A DNA stretch of 34,902 nt, from contig JAPLNX010000517.1 of the NCBI GenBank assembly GCA_026400935.1, forward strand, positions 1 to 34,902, given 5' to 3'. The translations under genes and the position numbers were made by a program. Shown in pieces: positions 9,401 to 16,916 of this stretch. Each line of letters opens with the position of its first letter. The stretch's first letter is position 1. Source of the stretch: Planctomycetia bacterium (GTDB lineage: Bacteria > Planctomycetota > Planctomycetia > Planctomycetales > Planctomycetaceae). A model generated the notes under the pieces. The model was not told where the DNA came from, ran no database searches, and saw nothing but the letters and a program-made list of their open reading frames with translations.

Positions 9401-9940
9401 CTCGTGCTCGCGGGCATCTCGGTGATCGGCATGTTTGTCGTGTTGATGATTTTGTATCCGTCCGTGCGAATCGTCTTGCAGATCCTCAACGCTCTGCCGA
9501 CCGCGTTCATCGGCGGCGTGCTCGCGTTGGTCATCACGCAACAATCGTTGACGGTCGCGAGCCTTGTCGGCTTCATTTCGCTCGGTGGCATTTCCGTCCG
9601 CAACGGCATTCTGCTCGTGACGCACTACTTCCACTTGATGAAAGAAGAAGGCGAAGACTTCACGCCCGAAATGGTCGTGCGCGGCAGCTTGGAGCGACTT
9701 GCTCCCGTGTTGATGACGGCTCTGACGGCCGGCATTGGACTCGTGCCGCTCGTGCTCGGCGGACAAGAACCAGGGCGAGAGATTCTATACCCCGTGGCCA
9801 CCGTGATTCTCGGAGGACTCGTGACCTCGACGTTCTGCGAGTTCCTCATTCACCCCGGTTTGTTTTGGAAATTCAGCGGCAAGGACGCCGACTCGCTCGT
9901 GCATCAAGCTCAATCAGAAGGCGATCACTTGTTCGGATGA
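6407..9940 (+). CDS. Heavy-metal efflux RND permease (CusA/CzcA type)
   Basis: This 1177-residue inner-membrane pump starts MLNAVIRFSLRYRMLVVVMS, a typical RND first helix, which fixes the start at 6407. The large porter loops contain TMPIDVFPDLDRPRVIIITE and IADWVIRPRLLKVTGVAEV; the membrane half contains IAVAMGELVDDAIVDVEN, the proton-relay region of HME-type pumps. A second RND half follows with FLPQFDEG and, near the end, VGFISLGGISVRNGILL. The protein is about 130 residues longer than CusA (about 1047). Two insertions account for this: roughly residues 145-225 in the first porter domain, and about 38 residues encoded by a DNA palindrome (7942-8055) in the cytoplasmic loop after the DDAIVDVEN helix. 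No outer-membrane TolC-type partner is visible nearby. Metal specificity is unassigned. Confidence 0.92.
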   Translation: MLNAVIRFSLRYRMLVVVMSLALLVYGSYLATTMPIDVFPDLDRPRVIIITECTGLATEEVETLVTQPIEVALLGASGVQAVRSQTTAGLNVIYIEFDWTTEIRAARQTVQERLGTLAGVLPEGIRPQMTPPASIMGQIVIAGIYRQSGPNGGELMPVGKTGLLAELVHGSGKSRQVSVWHPAERHQLDSWQSVNVDSITWADVAEQRRATLTIKGQQHDIHFPTAESQQMALRTIADWVIRPRLLKVTGVAEVFIQGGDRKQYQVLIDPAALLEYDVTLQEVEQALKESNINTSGGFAVQGETERPIRVLGRLGPDSAMVLDDLRRIPIKVHQDRSILLSQVAQVVEGPQFKRGDGSVNGRPGVVFTIVKQPHVDTRSLTDRLEAALKEAEASLPADIVINSELFRLKNFIDRGIFNVGEALVIGAVLVLIILFLFLLNFRTTFITLTAIPLSLVITTLVFRIIGNVTGTHLSINVMTLGGIAVAMGELVDDAIVDVENIFRRLKENNRRQRSRHASQDEPSVQPTSKSSEHSTLNPASARHAERDGYVSPLQVVYEASKEIRSAIVFGTAVVILVFLPLFALSGVEGRLFAPLGVAYIVSILASLIVSLTVTPVLSYYLLPQSKATHAEHDGVLLRFLKWGATFLIRLSMARPSWLLLLTWLLVGYAAWEMSHLGRNFLPQFDEGSVQVNVTLPPGSSLQASNQTAKVIDAKFEQMQKSEKNRKGEIIHFVRRTGRAEMDEHAMSVSASEYILSMNPESGRHREDILKQLLAELREEVPGVDIEVEQPLAHLISHMVSGVYAQIAIKIHGDDLDTLQQLSERVKATVQSVPGVTPPVVEAIRQTEELHIRLRSDDLAFHGLTRAYVAQVIQTALQGEVVSQVLEGQRRFDLLVRLEENYRTDYANLGRLRIDLPNNRGQIELRELADIGEGVGPNAVNRENARRRIVIRCNTQDRDLASAVAEIQQRVANQITLPEGYFIEYGGQFESQQRATTLILVLAGISVIGMFVVLMILYPSVRIVLQILNALPTAFIGGVLALVITQQSLTVASLVGFISLGGISVRNGILLVTHYFHLMKEEGEDFTPEMVVRGSLERLAPVLMTALTAGIGLVPLVLGGQEPGREILYPVATVILGGLVTSTFCEFLIHPGLFWKFSGKDADSLVHQAQSEGDHLFG
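7942..8055. repeat. 114-bp palindromic element inserted in frame in the RND permease gene
   Basis: The left arm acgtagccgtcacgcttcgc (7942-7961) pairs with the right arm gcggagcgtgacggctacgt (8036-8055) with one mismatch in 20; the loop is 74 bp. Total length is 114 bp, exactly 38 codons, so the frame is kept. The encoded segment is polar and low in complexity (HASQDEPSVQPTSKSSEHST and similar) and lies in a cytoplasmic loop where related pumps have a short linker. It resembles REP/MITE-like elements. Confidence 0.8.
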
Positions 9941-9963
9941 AACTACCACTGACTTCACCCCCC

Positions 9964-10000
9964 GCGTGAGGCACGCAGGTTAGATCGCACACCCTCACGC
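9964..10000 (+). other. hairpin between permease and lipoprotein genes
   Basis: gcgtgagg (9964-9971) and cctcacgc (9993-10000) are perfect 8-bp inverted arms around a 21-base loop. There is no T-run after it, so it is more likely a processing or stability element, or chance, than a terminator. Confidence 0.35.
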
Positions 10001-10015
10001 AACATCGACTCTCAG

Positions 10016-10021
10016 AAGGAG
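10016..10021 (+). promoter_or_regulatory. ribosome binding site of the His-rich lipoprotein gene
   Basis: AAGGAG lies 8 bases before the ATG at 10030, one of the strongest ribosome sites in the window. It suggests the lipoprotein is translated efficiently and independently of the upstream permease. Confidence 0.7.
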
Positions 10022-10029
10022 ACCTCGCC

Positions 10030-10560
10030 ATGACCCGCTTCGCATTGCCCACCAGTTTGCTGCTCACACTGACGCTCGCCCTCGGCTGCGGAGAAGCAGA
10101 GAAACCCGCTCCCGCGAAGACACCGCCAGCATCAAGCACACCGGCTAAGGACGATCACGGCCACGCTCATGGTCACGACGGTCACGGAGCCGGCCCTCAT
10201 GACGGCACGCTCGCCGATTGGGGCGGCGGCAAGTGCCACGTCGAGTTCACCGTCGACTACGACAAGCAAGAGGCGACCGTTTACGTCTTGGGTGACGACG
10301 AGAAGACCGCCGTGCCGATTAAGGCCAGTTCAATCCTGCTGAATATCAAGGCTCCGAAGTTCCAAATCGAACTCACCGCCACACCGCTGGATGGTGAAGC
10401 CGAAGGAACCGCCTCGCGATTCGTCGGCAAACACGAAAGCCTCGGTAAGGTTCAGGAATTCGCCGGATCAATCAGCGGCGAAGTCGATGGCACGCCCTAC
10501 GTCGGCGATTTCCAAGAAGAAGCTCACGGCGAACATGTTCACGACCACAAGCACAAGTAA
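10030..10560 (+). CDS. His-rich lipoprotein of the metal-efflux cluster
   Basis: This 176-residue protein has a signal sequence ending in LALGCGE, a relaxed lipobox with Cys at about residue 20. A Pro/Ala linker follows, then the His-rich segment DHGHAHGHDGHG (residues about 42-53), and the tail ends HGEHVHDHKHK. The middle part (about residues 66-160) is a soluble domain predicted to be beta-rich. His clusters of this kind bind soft or borderline metals, so a periplasmic or outer-membrane metal-buffering role with the RND pump is a reasonable inference, not a known function. It follows the permease by 89 bp on the same strand and has a strong AAGGAG. Similar small His-rich proteins are common next to planctomycete HME pumps as far as I recall. 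Confidence 0.75.
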   Translation: MTRFALPTSLLLTLTLALGCGEAEKPAPAKTPPASSTPAKDDHGHAHGHDGHGAGPHDGTLADWGGGKCHVEFTVDYDKQEATVYVLGDDEKTAVPIKASSILLNIKAPKFQIELTATPLDGEAEGTASRFVGKHESLGKVQEFAGSISGEVDGTPYVGDFQEEAHGEHVHDHKHK

Positions 10561-11198
10561 TCTTCGATTCCAGAGCACGTCATCGTGCTTTCGGATTGCG
10601 ATGTTGGGCAGGAATTGAAATCGCTCGGTGCGAATGTGCTCATGCTGCTGAAGGACGCAACGTTGCAGGATTACTACTCGTCCGACCGGACGCTGCCGGA
10701 GTTGCATGGAGGCAGCATCCTGTTGTGGGACTTGCCGGACGTAGAAGTGTCTTTCGCCGAAGTTGTACATCTCAGCGAAGGTCGTGAATCGCAACGCGAC
10801 ACCGACCGGCATCCTTCCACAAAGCGAGTTTCAAGCGAAGGCTGCGTGAACTGCTCTCAGGCGGTCGCGAGCAATTGATTCCTGGTAATTGGCGACTTGG
10901 TCTGCCAATTCTTGCATTGGAACCATTATACGTCCGGAACACTGTTGGCAGAGCGATATGGACTTGTGGAGAGGCTGAAGAATGAAGGCGCCGCTAGCAT
11001 CGGGGCGTTGGTGATCAACACTCTGATTCGTTCACACCGATCCGTAGTCTCCGAATTTCAGAGTGAGCCGATCGCCCGCAAGTCGGCGCGGATTTCTTCA
11101 TAGGTGGTGGTGTAGGCGAGCGTCGCAAGGGTTGGCGTTGTGCCTCGGCGAGCGCAGGCCGTGGAATAGAGTTCTGGCCACCAGTTGTGGTGTTGGGT
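10561..11198. other. 638-bp stretch without an assignable gene
   Basis: Short frames here read in a protein-like manner. One is 10585-10878 (+), with LPELHGGSILLWDLPDVEVS; another is about 10788-10984 (+), with RRLRELLSGGREQLIPGNWR. They are in different frames, have no convincing ribosome site and match no family I recognise. The pattern could be a decayed gene with frameshifts, or chance. No terminator with a T-run was found after the lipoprotein gene. Confidence 0.35.
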
Positions 11199-12524
11199 TT
11201 AGCCTTGTTCGAGATAGCGGCGCCAGTGGCTCATGACTTTGGACCAGCAGCGGTCTCCGTAGTCGAGGGCGGCGGTTAGGTTGGGGAAGTCGGGGACGTA
11301 CCACTCGCGGCCGATTTGGGAGTGCAAGACTTCGTCAGCCCAATCGAAGTCTTGGAACAGTGTTGCGAGCGGAATCCCCGAAGCTTGAGCGACCTCCCAT
11401 TCGTAGCGTTTGCCGTTACGGGGCATCAGGCCTTGCTCGATGAAGAATAAAACTGCGTGGCGTTCTTGTGGTGTGAGTTGCGTGTTGAGATTCAGAGACC
11501 ACGTGAAGTTGATTGGTATTTTTGACCAGTCGAGGCCTTGGCTGACGAAACCAACCTCACCGAGCATTGCGTGACGGGCTTCATCCCAAAGTTGCCGGGA
11601 CATGTCGCGATAGAACTTCCACGGCTTTCCGGGCGTTTGATGGATGATGCTGGCCATCATTTCGGGGACGTCGATTTCTCGCAACCGCTTGTAGAACAGC
11701 ATCAGCACTTTGTCTTGTGGAGCGAACCGCTCGTCGTAGAGAAAAGCTTCCGGGTTGACGCCTCCGTTGTATGAATCGTGAAAGCGAGCGTCTCGTTTCG
11801 GCACCGGGTCGAACTCGTAAGGTGTCGCGGAAAATATCGGCGTGAGTTCCTGTGATTGCTGAGTCTCTTGGCCTGAGACGCCGCCAGCAGCGAGCAGGCA
11901 GTTCTGCAGCAATCTTTGCCATTCTTCGAGTTGGTCCCTGCTGTGATGTTGCGGCGATCGCTCACCCGACAGGGCACGCACGCCCAAGAGTGCGTCATAA
12001 CCAACGTTTGAGATTTCCCTCAGCTCAAATGAAGCGAAGCGGACGATGCGGACAGACGGCGCGTCGGCCAGCGGGTTGGTTGTTTCCTTGTAGCATTCCA
12101 GTGAGCGACACAATTCTGAGACCACGGTGTAAGCGCCGACCAACAACGCTTCGGTCGTCGGAGCACACAGGACTTCGTCACAGAGCAACTGCAGCGCCGA
12201 ATGCGGAACCTCTTCCAAGCCGAGCGGTGGCTCGCGCATTTCTGAGACTCGCGTTCGAATGGCAGTGGCATGTTCAGCAAAGAGGTAAGCGTGGTGACTG
12301 AAGATCGTCTTCAGTTCATAGATCGGCTCGGCGGTGACGCGAGCAGTTAGGATGCCGTGAAGTCGGCAGAAGAGATAATGATGCCGCTTGTGCCATTCGA
12401 CGCATTGAGCGACCGAAAGGCCGGGGCGTTGAGCTGCTTCAAAATCGCAGAGGCCAGCCAATGGCGGAATACGCGGCGTTGGGTAGTTTGATTCCACGTT
12501 AAGTTCCTCGTAGGAAGTCGTCAT
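11199..12524 (-). CDS. Putative ferritin-like di-iron protein, unknown function
   Basis: This 441-residue soluble protein has no signal peptide. The C-terminal third holds two EXXH motifs in helical context: QLWDEARHAMLGE (E315, H318) and FDWADEVLHSQIG (E398, H401). These are preceded by helices carrying acidic residues (VPEMMASI; FFIEQGLM). Paired EXXH motifs in a four-helix arrangement are the signature of ferritin-like di-iron carboxylate proteins. The N-terminal half (helical, His-rich stretch KRHHYLFCRLHG near residue 45) is not recognised. The gene diverges from the DUF1501 gene; the two starts are 75 bp apart, so they may share a control region. No substrate can be named; oxygenase, oxidase or metal storage are all possible. 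Confidence 0.7.
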   Translation of the reverse strand: MTTSYEELNVESNYPTPRIPPLAGLCDFEAAQRPGLSVAQCVEWHKRHHYLFCRLHGILTARVTAEPIYELKTIFSHHAYLFAEHATAIRTRVSEMREPPLGLEEVPHSALQLLCDEVLCAPTTEALLVGAYTVVSELCRSLECYKETTNPLADAPSVRIVRFASFELREISNVGYDALLGVRALSGERSPQHHSRDQLEEWQRLLQNCLLAAGGVSGQETQQSQELTPIFSATPYEFDPVPKRDARFHDSYNGGVNPEAFLYDERFAPQDKVLMLFYKRLREIDVPEMMASIIHQTPGKPWKFYRDMSRQLWDEARHAMLGEVGFVSQGLDWSKIPINFTWSLNLNTQLTPQERHAVLFFIEQGLMPRNGKRYEWEVAQASGIPLATLFQDFDWADEVLHSQIGREWYVPDFPNLTAALDYGDRCWSKVMSHWRRYLEQG

Positions 12525-12599
12525 TGGGCTTTGGTCGTGAGTGGTTGGTCAGTAAAGTGTTTTCGCGAACGTTGAAATGCAATCCCTGGAGATCGAGTC

Positions 12600-14036
12600 A
12601 TGCTGAGCGTGCTTGGCCAATCCGGAAAACTGTGTGATGGTGTGACTCGCCGCGAGGCGATGCGGGTCGGTGGGCTGTCACTATTTGCGGGAATGACGTT
12701 GCCTCGATTGTTGCAGGCGGCTGAATCGAATTCTGCAAAACGATCGGGGCGAGCGAAGTCGGTAATCTTGTTCAATCTGCTTGGTGGTCCGAGCCAACAG
12801 GATATGTTCGATTTGAAGCCGGATGCCCCGATCGAAGTTCGTGGAGAGTTTCAACCAATTAGTACCTCGTTGTCGGGTCTGCAGATTTGCGAGCACCTGC
12901 CGAGCACTGCCAAGCTGATGCACAAGGCATGTCTGATTCGGACGGTCACGCACGGGTACAACGCCCACAATCCGCTCAACGTTATGACCGGATTCAGTGG
13001 TGGCAAGTTCGATCAGTTGCGGCCGGAGCCGACTGACCCGCCCGATATTGGCGCGGTGTGCCAATATCTCGGTATGGGCTCGCGCGACATGCCGGGGGCG
13101 GTTTGTTTGCCGTGCTATCCAGGATGGGGTGAAAGCTCGATGTATCCCGGTATTCGCCGACCGGGGCCATACGGCGGTTTTCTCGGAAGCCAATTCGACC
13201 CGCTCTTCGCCGTCTGCGAGCCAAAGTTCGACCGTGAACCGAAAGTGGCGTACTACGACCAAGTCATTCCTATGGGCGAACCGCGATTGCCGACGCTCGA
13301 CGAACTGCCGGAGATCACCGTCAATCGTTTGGACCGTCGACGCGGGATGCTCGATCAACTCGACAGGCAGTTTGAACAGACGCGACGTTCGGGAGCGATC
13401 GACCGGCTGAATCATTTCCAACAACGCGCGTTCGACATGCTTATCTCCAGCAAAACGCGAGACGCCTTCGATCTGTCTCGCGAACCCGACTCGTTGCGAG
13501 ACCGCTATGGTCGCAATATGAGCGGTTCGAGTTTGCTCATCGCACGAAGACTCGTCGAAGCGGGTGTGCCCTTTATCAGCGTTCATGCCGAGATATTCGG
13601 GAGGTACGGCCATTCGTATGACATGCACGAGAACAATTTCGGGATGCTCAAGGATGCGAACTTACCGATTCTTGACACGGCATATCCCGCTCTGATTGCG
13701 GATCTCGAATCGCGAAGTTTACTCGACAGTACGCTGGTTGTCGTGATGGGTGAGATGGGCCGCGCACCGCGAGTCAACGGCAAGGCGGGCCGAGATCACT
13801 GGCCGCAATGCGGTTTCAGTTTTCTCACCGGTGGCGGCGTGAAGGCGGGCTGCGTCTTCGGCGAAACTGACAAGCAAGCGGCATATCCGATCAGCCATCC
13901 GGTTTCACCAGGCGATATCGTCGCGACGATCTATCAATTGCTCGGCGTTGATCCACACTTGATGGTTCCTGATCGCACGAATCGCCCGATCCATGTCGCT
14001 CACGGCGGTGAACCGATCTGGGATGTGATTGCGTAA
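12600..14036 (+). CDS. DUF1501 protein, Tat-exported, sulfatase-like fold
   Basis: This 478-residue protein starts at an ATG 8 bases after GGAG. Near residues 16-36 is a twin-arginine signal (TRREAMRVGGLSLFAGMTLP). The family-specific part follows: ILFNLLGGPSQQDMFDLKPD, the LPSTAKLMHKACLIRTVTH segment, and near the end VVVMGEMGRAPRVNGKAGRD followed by HWP. DUF1501 proteins have an alkaline-phosphatase/sulfatase-like fold and are very numerous in Planctomycetota, usually next to a PSCyt1/PSD1 gene. Substrate and activity are not established. Here the partner at 1-2323 is 10 kb away and on the other strand, so the usual pairing is broken or involves genes outside the window. Confidence 0.93.
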   Translation: MLSVLGQSGKLCDGVTRREAMRVGGLSLFAGMTLPRLLQAAESNSAKRSGRAKSVILFNLLGGPSQQDMFDLKPDAPIEVRGEFQPISTSLSGLQICEHLPSTAKLMHKACLIRTVTHGYNAHNPLNVMTGFSGGKFDQLRPEPTDPPDIGAVCQYLGMGSRDMPGAVCLPCYPGWGESSMYPGIRRPGPYGGFLGSQFDPLFAVCEPKFDREPKVAYYDQVIPMGEPRLPTLDELPEITVNRLDRRRGMLDQLDRQFEQTRRSGAIDRLNHFQQRAFDMLISSKTRDAFDLSREPDSLRDRYGRNMSGSSLLIARRLVEAGVPFISVHAEIFGRYGHSYDMHENNFGMLKDANLPILDTAYPALIADLESRSLLDSTLVVVMGEMGRAPRVNGKAGRDHWPQCGFSFLTGGGVKAGCVFGETDKQAAYPISHPVSPGDIVATIYQLLGVDPHLMVPDRTNRPIHVAHGGEPIWDVIA

Positions 14037-14115
14037 ACGGCCGAGTGTTTCGTGCAGCTTACATCGTGCCTCCGCGCGTCTCGATTTGTCGTCGAACCCA
14101 TCGCGAAAACGAAAA

Positions 14116-14154
14116 AGCCGGGCGAAGTGCGGAGTTACCGTACTGCGTCCGGCT
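14116..14154 (-). terminator. rho-independent terminator of csrA, possibly bidirectional
   Basis: agccgggcgaagtgcgg (14116-14132) and ccgtactgcgtccggct (14138-14154) form a 17-bp stem with three mismatched or GU positions and a 5-base loop. On the minus strand the stem is followed by TTTTTCGTTTT, a good U-tract. It lies 38 bp past the csrA stop. The plus side also has TATCTTTT and may end DUF1501 transcripts. Confidence 0.8.
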
Positions 14155-14191
14155 GGTATCTTTTCGCTTTGAACGAGCTAACGATTGCCGA

Positions 14192-14404
14192 CTATTTCTT
14201 TTCGGCTGTTAGCTCTTTGGGAGCATCAGATTTGAGAGTGTTTTCACGTTGAATCGCCTCGTAAACCTCTTGGCGATGCACGGAAACCTCTTTCGGCGCT
14301 TCGATTCCCAACCGAACCTTGTCGCCCCGAATATCCACCACCGTGATGACAATATTATCACCAATGATGATGCTCTCGTCGCGTTGTCTCGACAGCACAA
14401 GCAT
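14192..14404 (-). CDS. csrA: CsrA carbon storage regulator
   Basis: This 70-residue protein starts [20 protein letters not shown] and continues [19 protein letters not shown], the full CsrA/RsmA core. CsrA is a dimeric RNA-binding protein that binds GGA motifs in leaders and controls translation. The charged tail after about residue 50 ([15 protein letters not shown]) is a usual variable end. The start at 14404 is fixed by AAGGAG 7 bases upstream and by the family N-terminus; an open frame continues upstream to 14671 but is not homologous to anything. It is a single-gene unit with its own terminator. Confidence 0.96.
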   Translation of the reverse strand: MLVLSRQRDESIIIGDNIVITVVDIRGDKVRLGIEAPKEVSVHRQEVYEAIQRENTLKSDAPKELTAEKK

Positions 14405-14857
14405 CACAGAACTCCTTCTCATGATGCCGACAGGGGTCGGCCACAATCCGCTCGTGGTAAAGGCCAGTGAGATGAATTCAAAATGCCAGAAATCTTTTCT
14501 GAAGATTGATCTCGTGAAATTTTGAAATTCGTTCGGCTGGCTGCATCTCCGTCCGTTCGCCCACGCGATCCGGTTCCGGCGGCACAATCGTTGTTTGTGT
14601 CGTGATAGGGTAATCGTCAGCGGCGTGAGCAGACCGAAGTCTTGATTCCCAAAAACTGATGACGTTTTCAAACGAAGGTCGGACTCTTCCGCCTTTGCCG
14701 GGGGTGTCTGATTTGCGGGGGTCGAGTACTTCTGCTTAAGCTCGTACCCGGAGCATCAGTGGGGCCGAATTCTACACGCGTCACCAGTATTCGGCTCAAG
14801 TTTTCTGGCGACGATTGATTAACGATGATGATTCTTCCACTCACCAGGACCAACGTC
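14405..14857. other. intergenic region between divergent csrA and the ThuA gene
   Basis: About 450 bp with no recognisable gene. It should hold promoters for both divergent genes. The AAGGAG for csrA is at 14412-14417 (minus strand). Nothing else stood out. Confidence 0.5.
14412..14417 (-). promoter_or_regulatory. csrA ribosome binding site
   Basis: AAGGAG on the minus strand, 7 bases before the ATG at 14404. It settles the start against the longer open frame. CsrA often represses its own translation through GGA sites, so this GGA-containing site is a possible autoregulatory target (inference). Confidence 0.7.
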
Positions 14858-15739
14858 ATGAAGCGATGTCTGTTTCTATTTGCTGTTTTTGCTCTCACTC
14901 TTTTGCCGCAGACCGTCGAGGCAGCAGATAAATTGCGTTTGATGATTATTGACGGTCAGAACAACCACAATTGGCGTGCGACCACTCCAATACTCCAGGA
15001 ATTCCTGACGCGGAGCGGTCGCTTTGAAGTCTCCGTGGTAACAACTCCAACGGAGAAATCCCCCGCAACAGATTGGAGTGCGTTCCAGCCCAAGTTCAGC
15101 GAGTTTCAAGTCGTGCTTAGCAATTACAACGGTGAGATGTGGCCGGAGTCGGTTCAAAAAGGGCTTGAAAAGTTTGTGAGCGACGGCGGTGGGCTCGTCA
15201 TTGTTCATGCGGCGAACAACGCGTTCTCGGGATGGTCCGAATACAACACAATGATTGGGCTTGGCTGGCGAGGTGCAGATTTCGGAGATCGCGTCACCAC
15301 AAACGACGCTGGCGAAACTATTCGAACCGAAAAAGGAAAAGGGCCTGGTGCCGGGCATGGATCACAGCATGAATTTGCGATCCGACTTCGCGATACGGCA
15401 CATCCTGTCGTGAAAGGGATGCCAACCGAATGGCTACATGCGAAAGACGAGCTCTATCACGGTCAGCGTGGCCCAGCAGTCAACATGCACTTGATTGCCA
15501 CCGCATTCGCGGATCAGTCAAAAGGTGGTACGGGAGCTCACGAGCCGATGATTTGGTGGATTCCGTACGGCAAGGGTAAAGTCTTCACAACGGTCATGGG
15601 GCACGCAGATTACTCGATGAAATGTGTCGGTTTTCAATCGGTCGTCTCACGCGGCTCGGAATGGTCGGCCACAGGTGAAGTGACTTTGCCGATCCCAGAG
15701 AATTTTCCGAAGGCCGACAAAGTCAGTTCGGCACCATAA
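14858..15739 (+). CDS. Secreted ThuA-domain protein
   Basis: This 293-residue protein has a signal peptide (CLFLFAVFALTLLPQTVEA). The ThuA (trehalose-utilisation, class I glutamine amidotransferase-like) domain follows: DKLRLMIIDGQNNHNWRAT, FVSDGGGLVIVHAANNAF, HPVVKGMPTEWLHAKDELYH and the late PYGKGKVFTTVMGHADYSM. In Planctomycetota these exported ThuA proteins often accompany DUF1080 proteins and are thought to act in sugar-derivative breakdown; no substrate can be read from this sequence. The start is the ATG at 14858 after AGGA; an ATG at 14825 is in frame but would place polar residues before the signal. A DUF1080 gene lies just downstream in convergent orientation. Confidence 0.9.
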   Translation: MKRCLFLFAVFALTLLPQTVEAADKLRLMIIDGQNNHNWRATTPILQEFLTRSGRFEVSVVTTPTEKSPATDWSAFQPKFSEFQVVLSNYNGEMWPESVQKGLEKFVSDGGGLVIVHAANNAFSGWSEYNTMIGLGWRGADFGDRVTTNDAGETIRTEKGKGPGAGHGSQHEFAIRLRDTAHPVVKGMPTEWLHAKDELYHGQRGPAVNMHLIATAFADQSKGGTGAHEPMIWWIPYGKGKVFTTVMGHADYSMKCVGFQSVVSRGSEWSATGEVTLPIPENFPKADKVSSAP

Positions 15740-15871
15740 TTGAAAAATGCGGTTAGCTCTCAGAAATCTGGTTCGCTACCAACCGGAGACGTGAGGGCTA
15801 TACTCCGTACCCGAATTCAGATTCTCCTAATGTTTCCAACCGATTTCGTTCCTCGATTTTCAACTAACAAC

Positions 15872-16117
15872 ATGGCCGACTTCAATAAGTACGATCCGCG
15901 CGTCGATTCACTCGTCATCGAAACCAAAACGTTTTGGGATACTGCGATTGGCACGTTGTCTGATACCGACAAGCAATGGCTCGCCGCCGCGATTCAACGC
16001 AGTCCAGAGAAGGCGAGCAAAGTGGCGTACGAACGGTGCCACACGGGATTCACTCGGTCGATTACCGTGACGATTGCCGATATCGAGCGACTTTACGATG
16101 AAAAGCTCGCGAACTAG
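15872..16117 (+). CDS. Small unknown protein
   Basis: This 81-residue, probably cytoplasmic protein begins MADFNKYDPRVDSLVIETKT and is mostly helical (FWDTAIGTLSDTDKQWLAAA; ADIERLYDEKLAN). There is no signal peptide, membrane segment or motif I know. The frame is open back to 15740 but only with a TTG start. It lies 132 bp after the ThuA gene and ends 34 bp before the convergent DUF1080 stop. Composition and lack of stops make it a plausible real gene; function unknown. Confidence 0.6.
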   Translation: MADFNKYDPRVDSLVIETKTFWDTAIGTLSDTDKQWLAAAIQRSPEKASKVAYERCHTGFTRSITVTIADIERLYDEKLAN

Positions 16118-16151
16118 TGGACCTAGATTACGATCGCGACCGTTTCCAGCA

Positions 16152-16892
16152 TTACGGCAGTTCGCGAATCCGCAGACCTTTGAATTCGACCGGAGAGCCT
16201 TCCGATTCGAGGCACAGGAATCCGGATTTCGGATTGCAGTTGTTGCCACCGGAAACTTCTTCGCCGTTGACCCACAGGCGGACCTCGCCGTTGATCGCCC
16301 GCACGTAGTAGTGATTCCATTCGCCGACGCCCTTGCTCAGATTCTTGCGAGGAAAGCTCCGCTGGCTTTTCGGAGCGATAGGCGGGAACGGATTCATGGT
16401 CGATTTGCCGACTGGGAAAACGTCGCCGTGAGTCGTAAACCAATCGGGCTTCTTGCCGGTCGATTTCTCATATTGCTCGGCGTAACCGTGGTCGAGCACC
16501 TGCACTTCGATGCCGACGGACGGCAACGCGTTTGGCTTGAGACCTTTCATCCCTTCTTCGGTGGCCCACAGAAAAATTCCCGAATTGCCGGCCGACTTCA
16601 GATGTCGCCACTGAGCGACCAGTTCGAGGTTCGTGAACTCGGTCGTTGAACGAATCACGCCGACCGGCTTGCCCGTGCATTGAGCCAGTCCGTCCTTCCA
16701 AGTCCAAGTGTCCGAATCGCAGTTGACGTTGACGAAATCTTTCTCACTCAGCGATCGCCATCCGAGTCCCTCGCCATCCACAAACGCCTTCGGCGGAGCG
16801 GCCGGTTCTTCCGCGAACGCAATGCTCGCGCAGAGAACGACGAGGGCGGAAATAGTTCGCAACAACGAACGGTTCAACGCGGCAGTGCTCAT
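16152..16892 (-). CDS. Secreted DUF1080 (3-keto-disaccharide hydrolase/LamG-like) protein
   Basis: This 246-residue protein has a signal peptide (LLRTISALVVLCASIAFA). The jelly-roll DUF1080 domain reads GLGWRSLSEKDFVNVNCDSD, STTEFTNLELVAQWRHL, NSGIFLW, VQVLDHGYAEQ and a late EWNHYYVRAINGEVRLWVNG. This is the family now linked to 3-keto-glucoside or disaccharide hydrolysis; in Planctomycetota many members occur in secreted sugar-use gene sets. An ATG at 16898 touches the AAGGAG directly, so the ATG at 16892 with 6-base spacing is the better start. It converges with the ThuA/small-protein pair. Transcription enters from the purM side, with a palindromic repeat in between. Confidence 0.92.
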   Translation of the reverse strand: MSTAALNRSLLRTISALVVLCASIAFAEEPAAPPKAFVDGEGLGWRSLSEKDFVNVNCDSDTWTWKDGLAQCTGKPVGVIRSTTEFTNLELVAQWRHLKSAGNSGIFLWATEEGMKGLKPNALPSVGIEVQVLDHGYAEQYEKSTGKKPDWFTTHGDVFPVGKSTMNPFPPIAPKSQRSFPRKNLSKGVGEWNHYYVRAINGEVRLWVNGEEVSGGNNCNPKSGFLCLESEGSPVEFKGLRIRELP

Positions 16893-16898
16893 GATCAT

Positions 16899-16904
16899 CT
16901 CCTT
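16899..16904 (-). promoter_or_regulatory. ribosome binding site deciding the DUF1080 start
   Basis: AAGGAG on the minus strand. The ATG at 16898 abuts it with no spacer while the ATG at 16892 is 6 bases away, so the latter should be used. Confidence 0.65.
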
Positions 16905-16916
16905 GAGTTGGAAGAC

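Noticed and set aside
10585-10878. Possible 97-residue gene after the lipoprotein
   Set aside because: It has no ribosome site, no family match and ends in low-quality sequence; kept only as part of the unassigned region.
14405-14671. An 89-codon N-terminal extension of csrA
   Set aside because: The CsrA family starts with MLVLSR and AAGGAG lies just before that ATG; the extension has no similarity to anything known.
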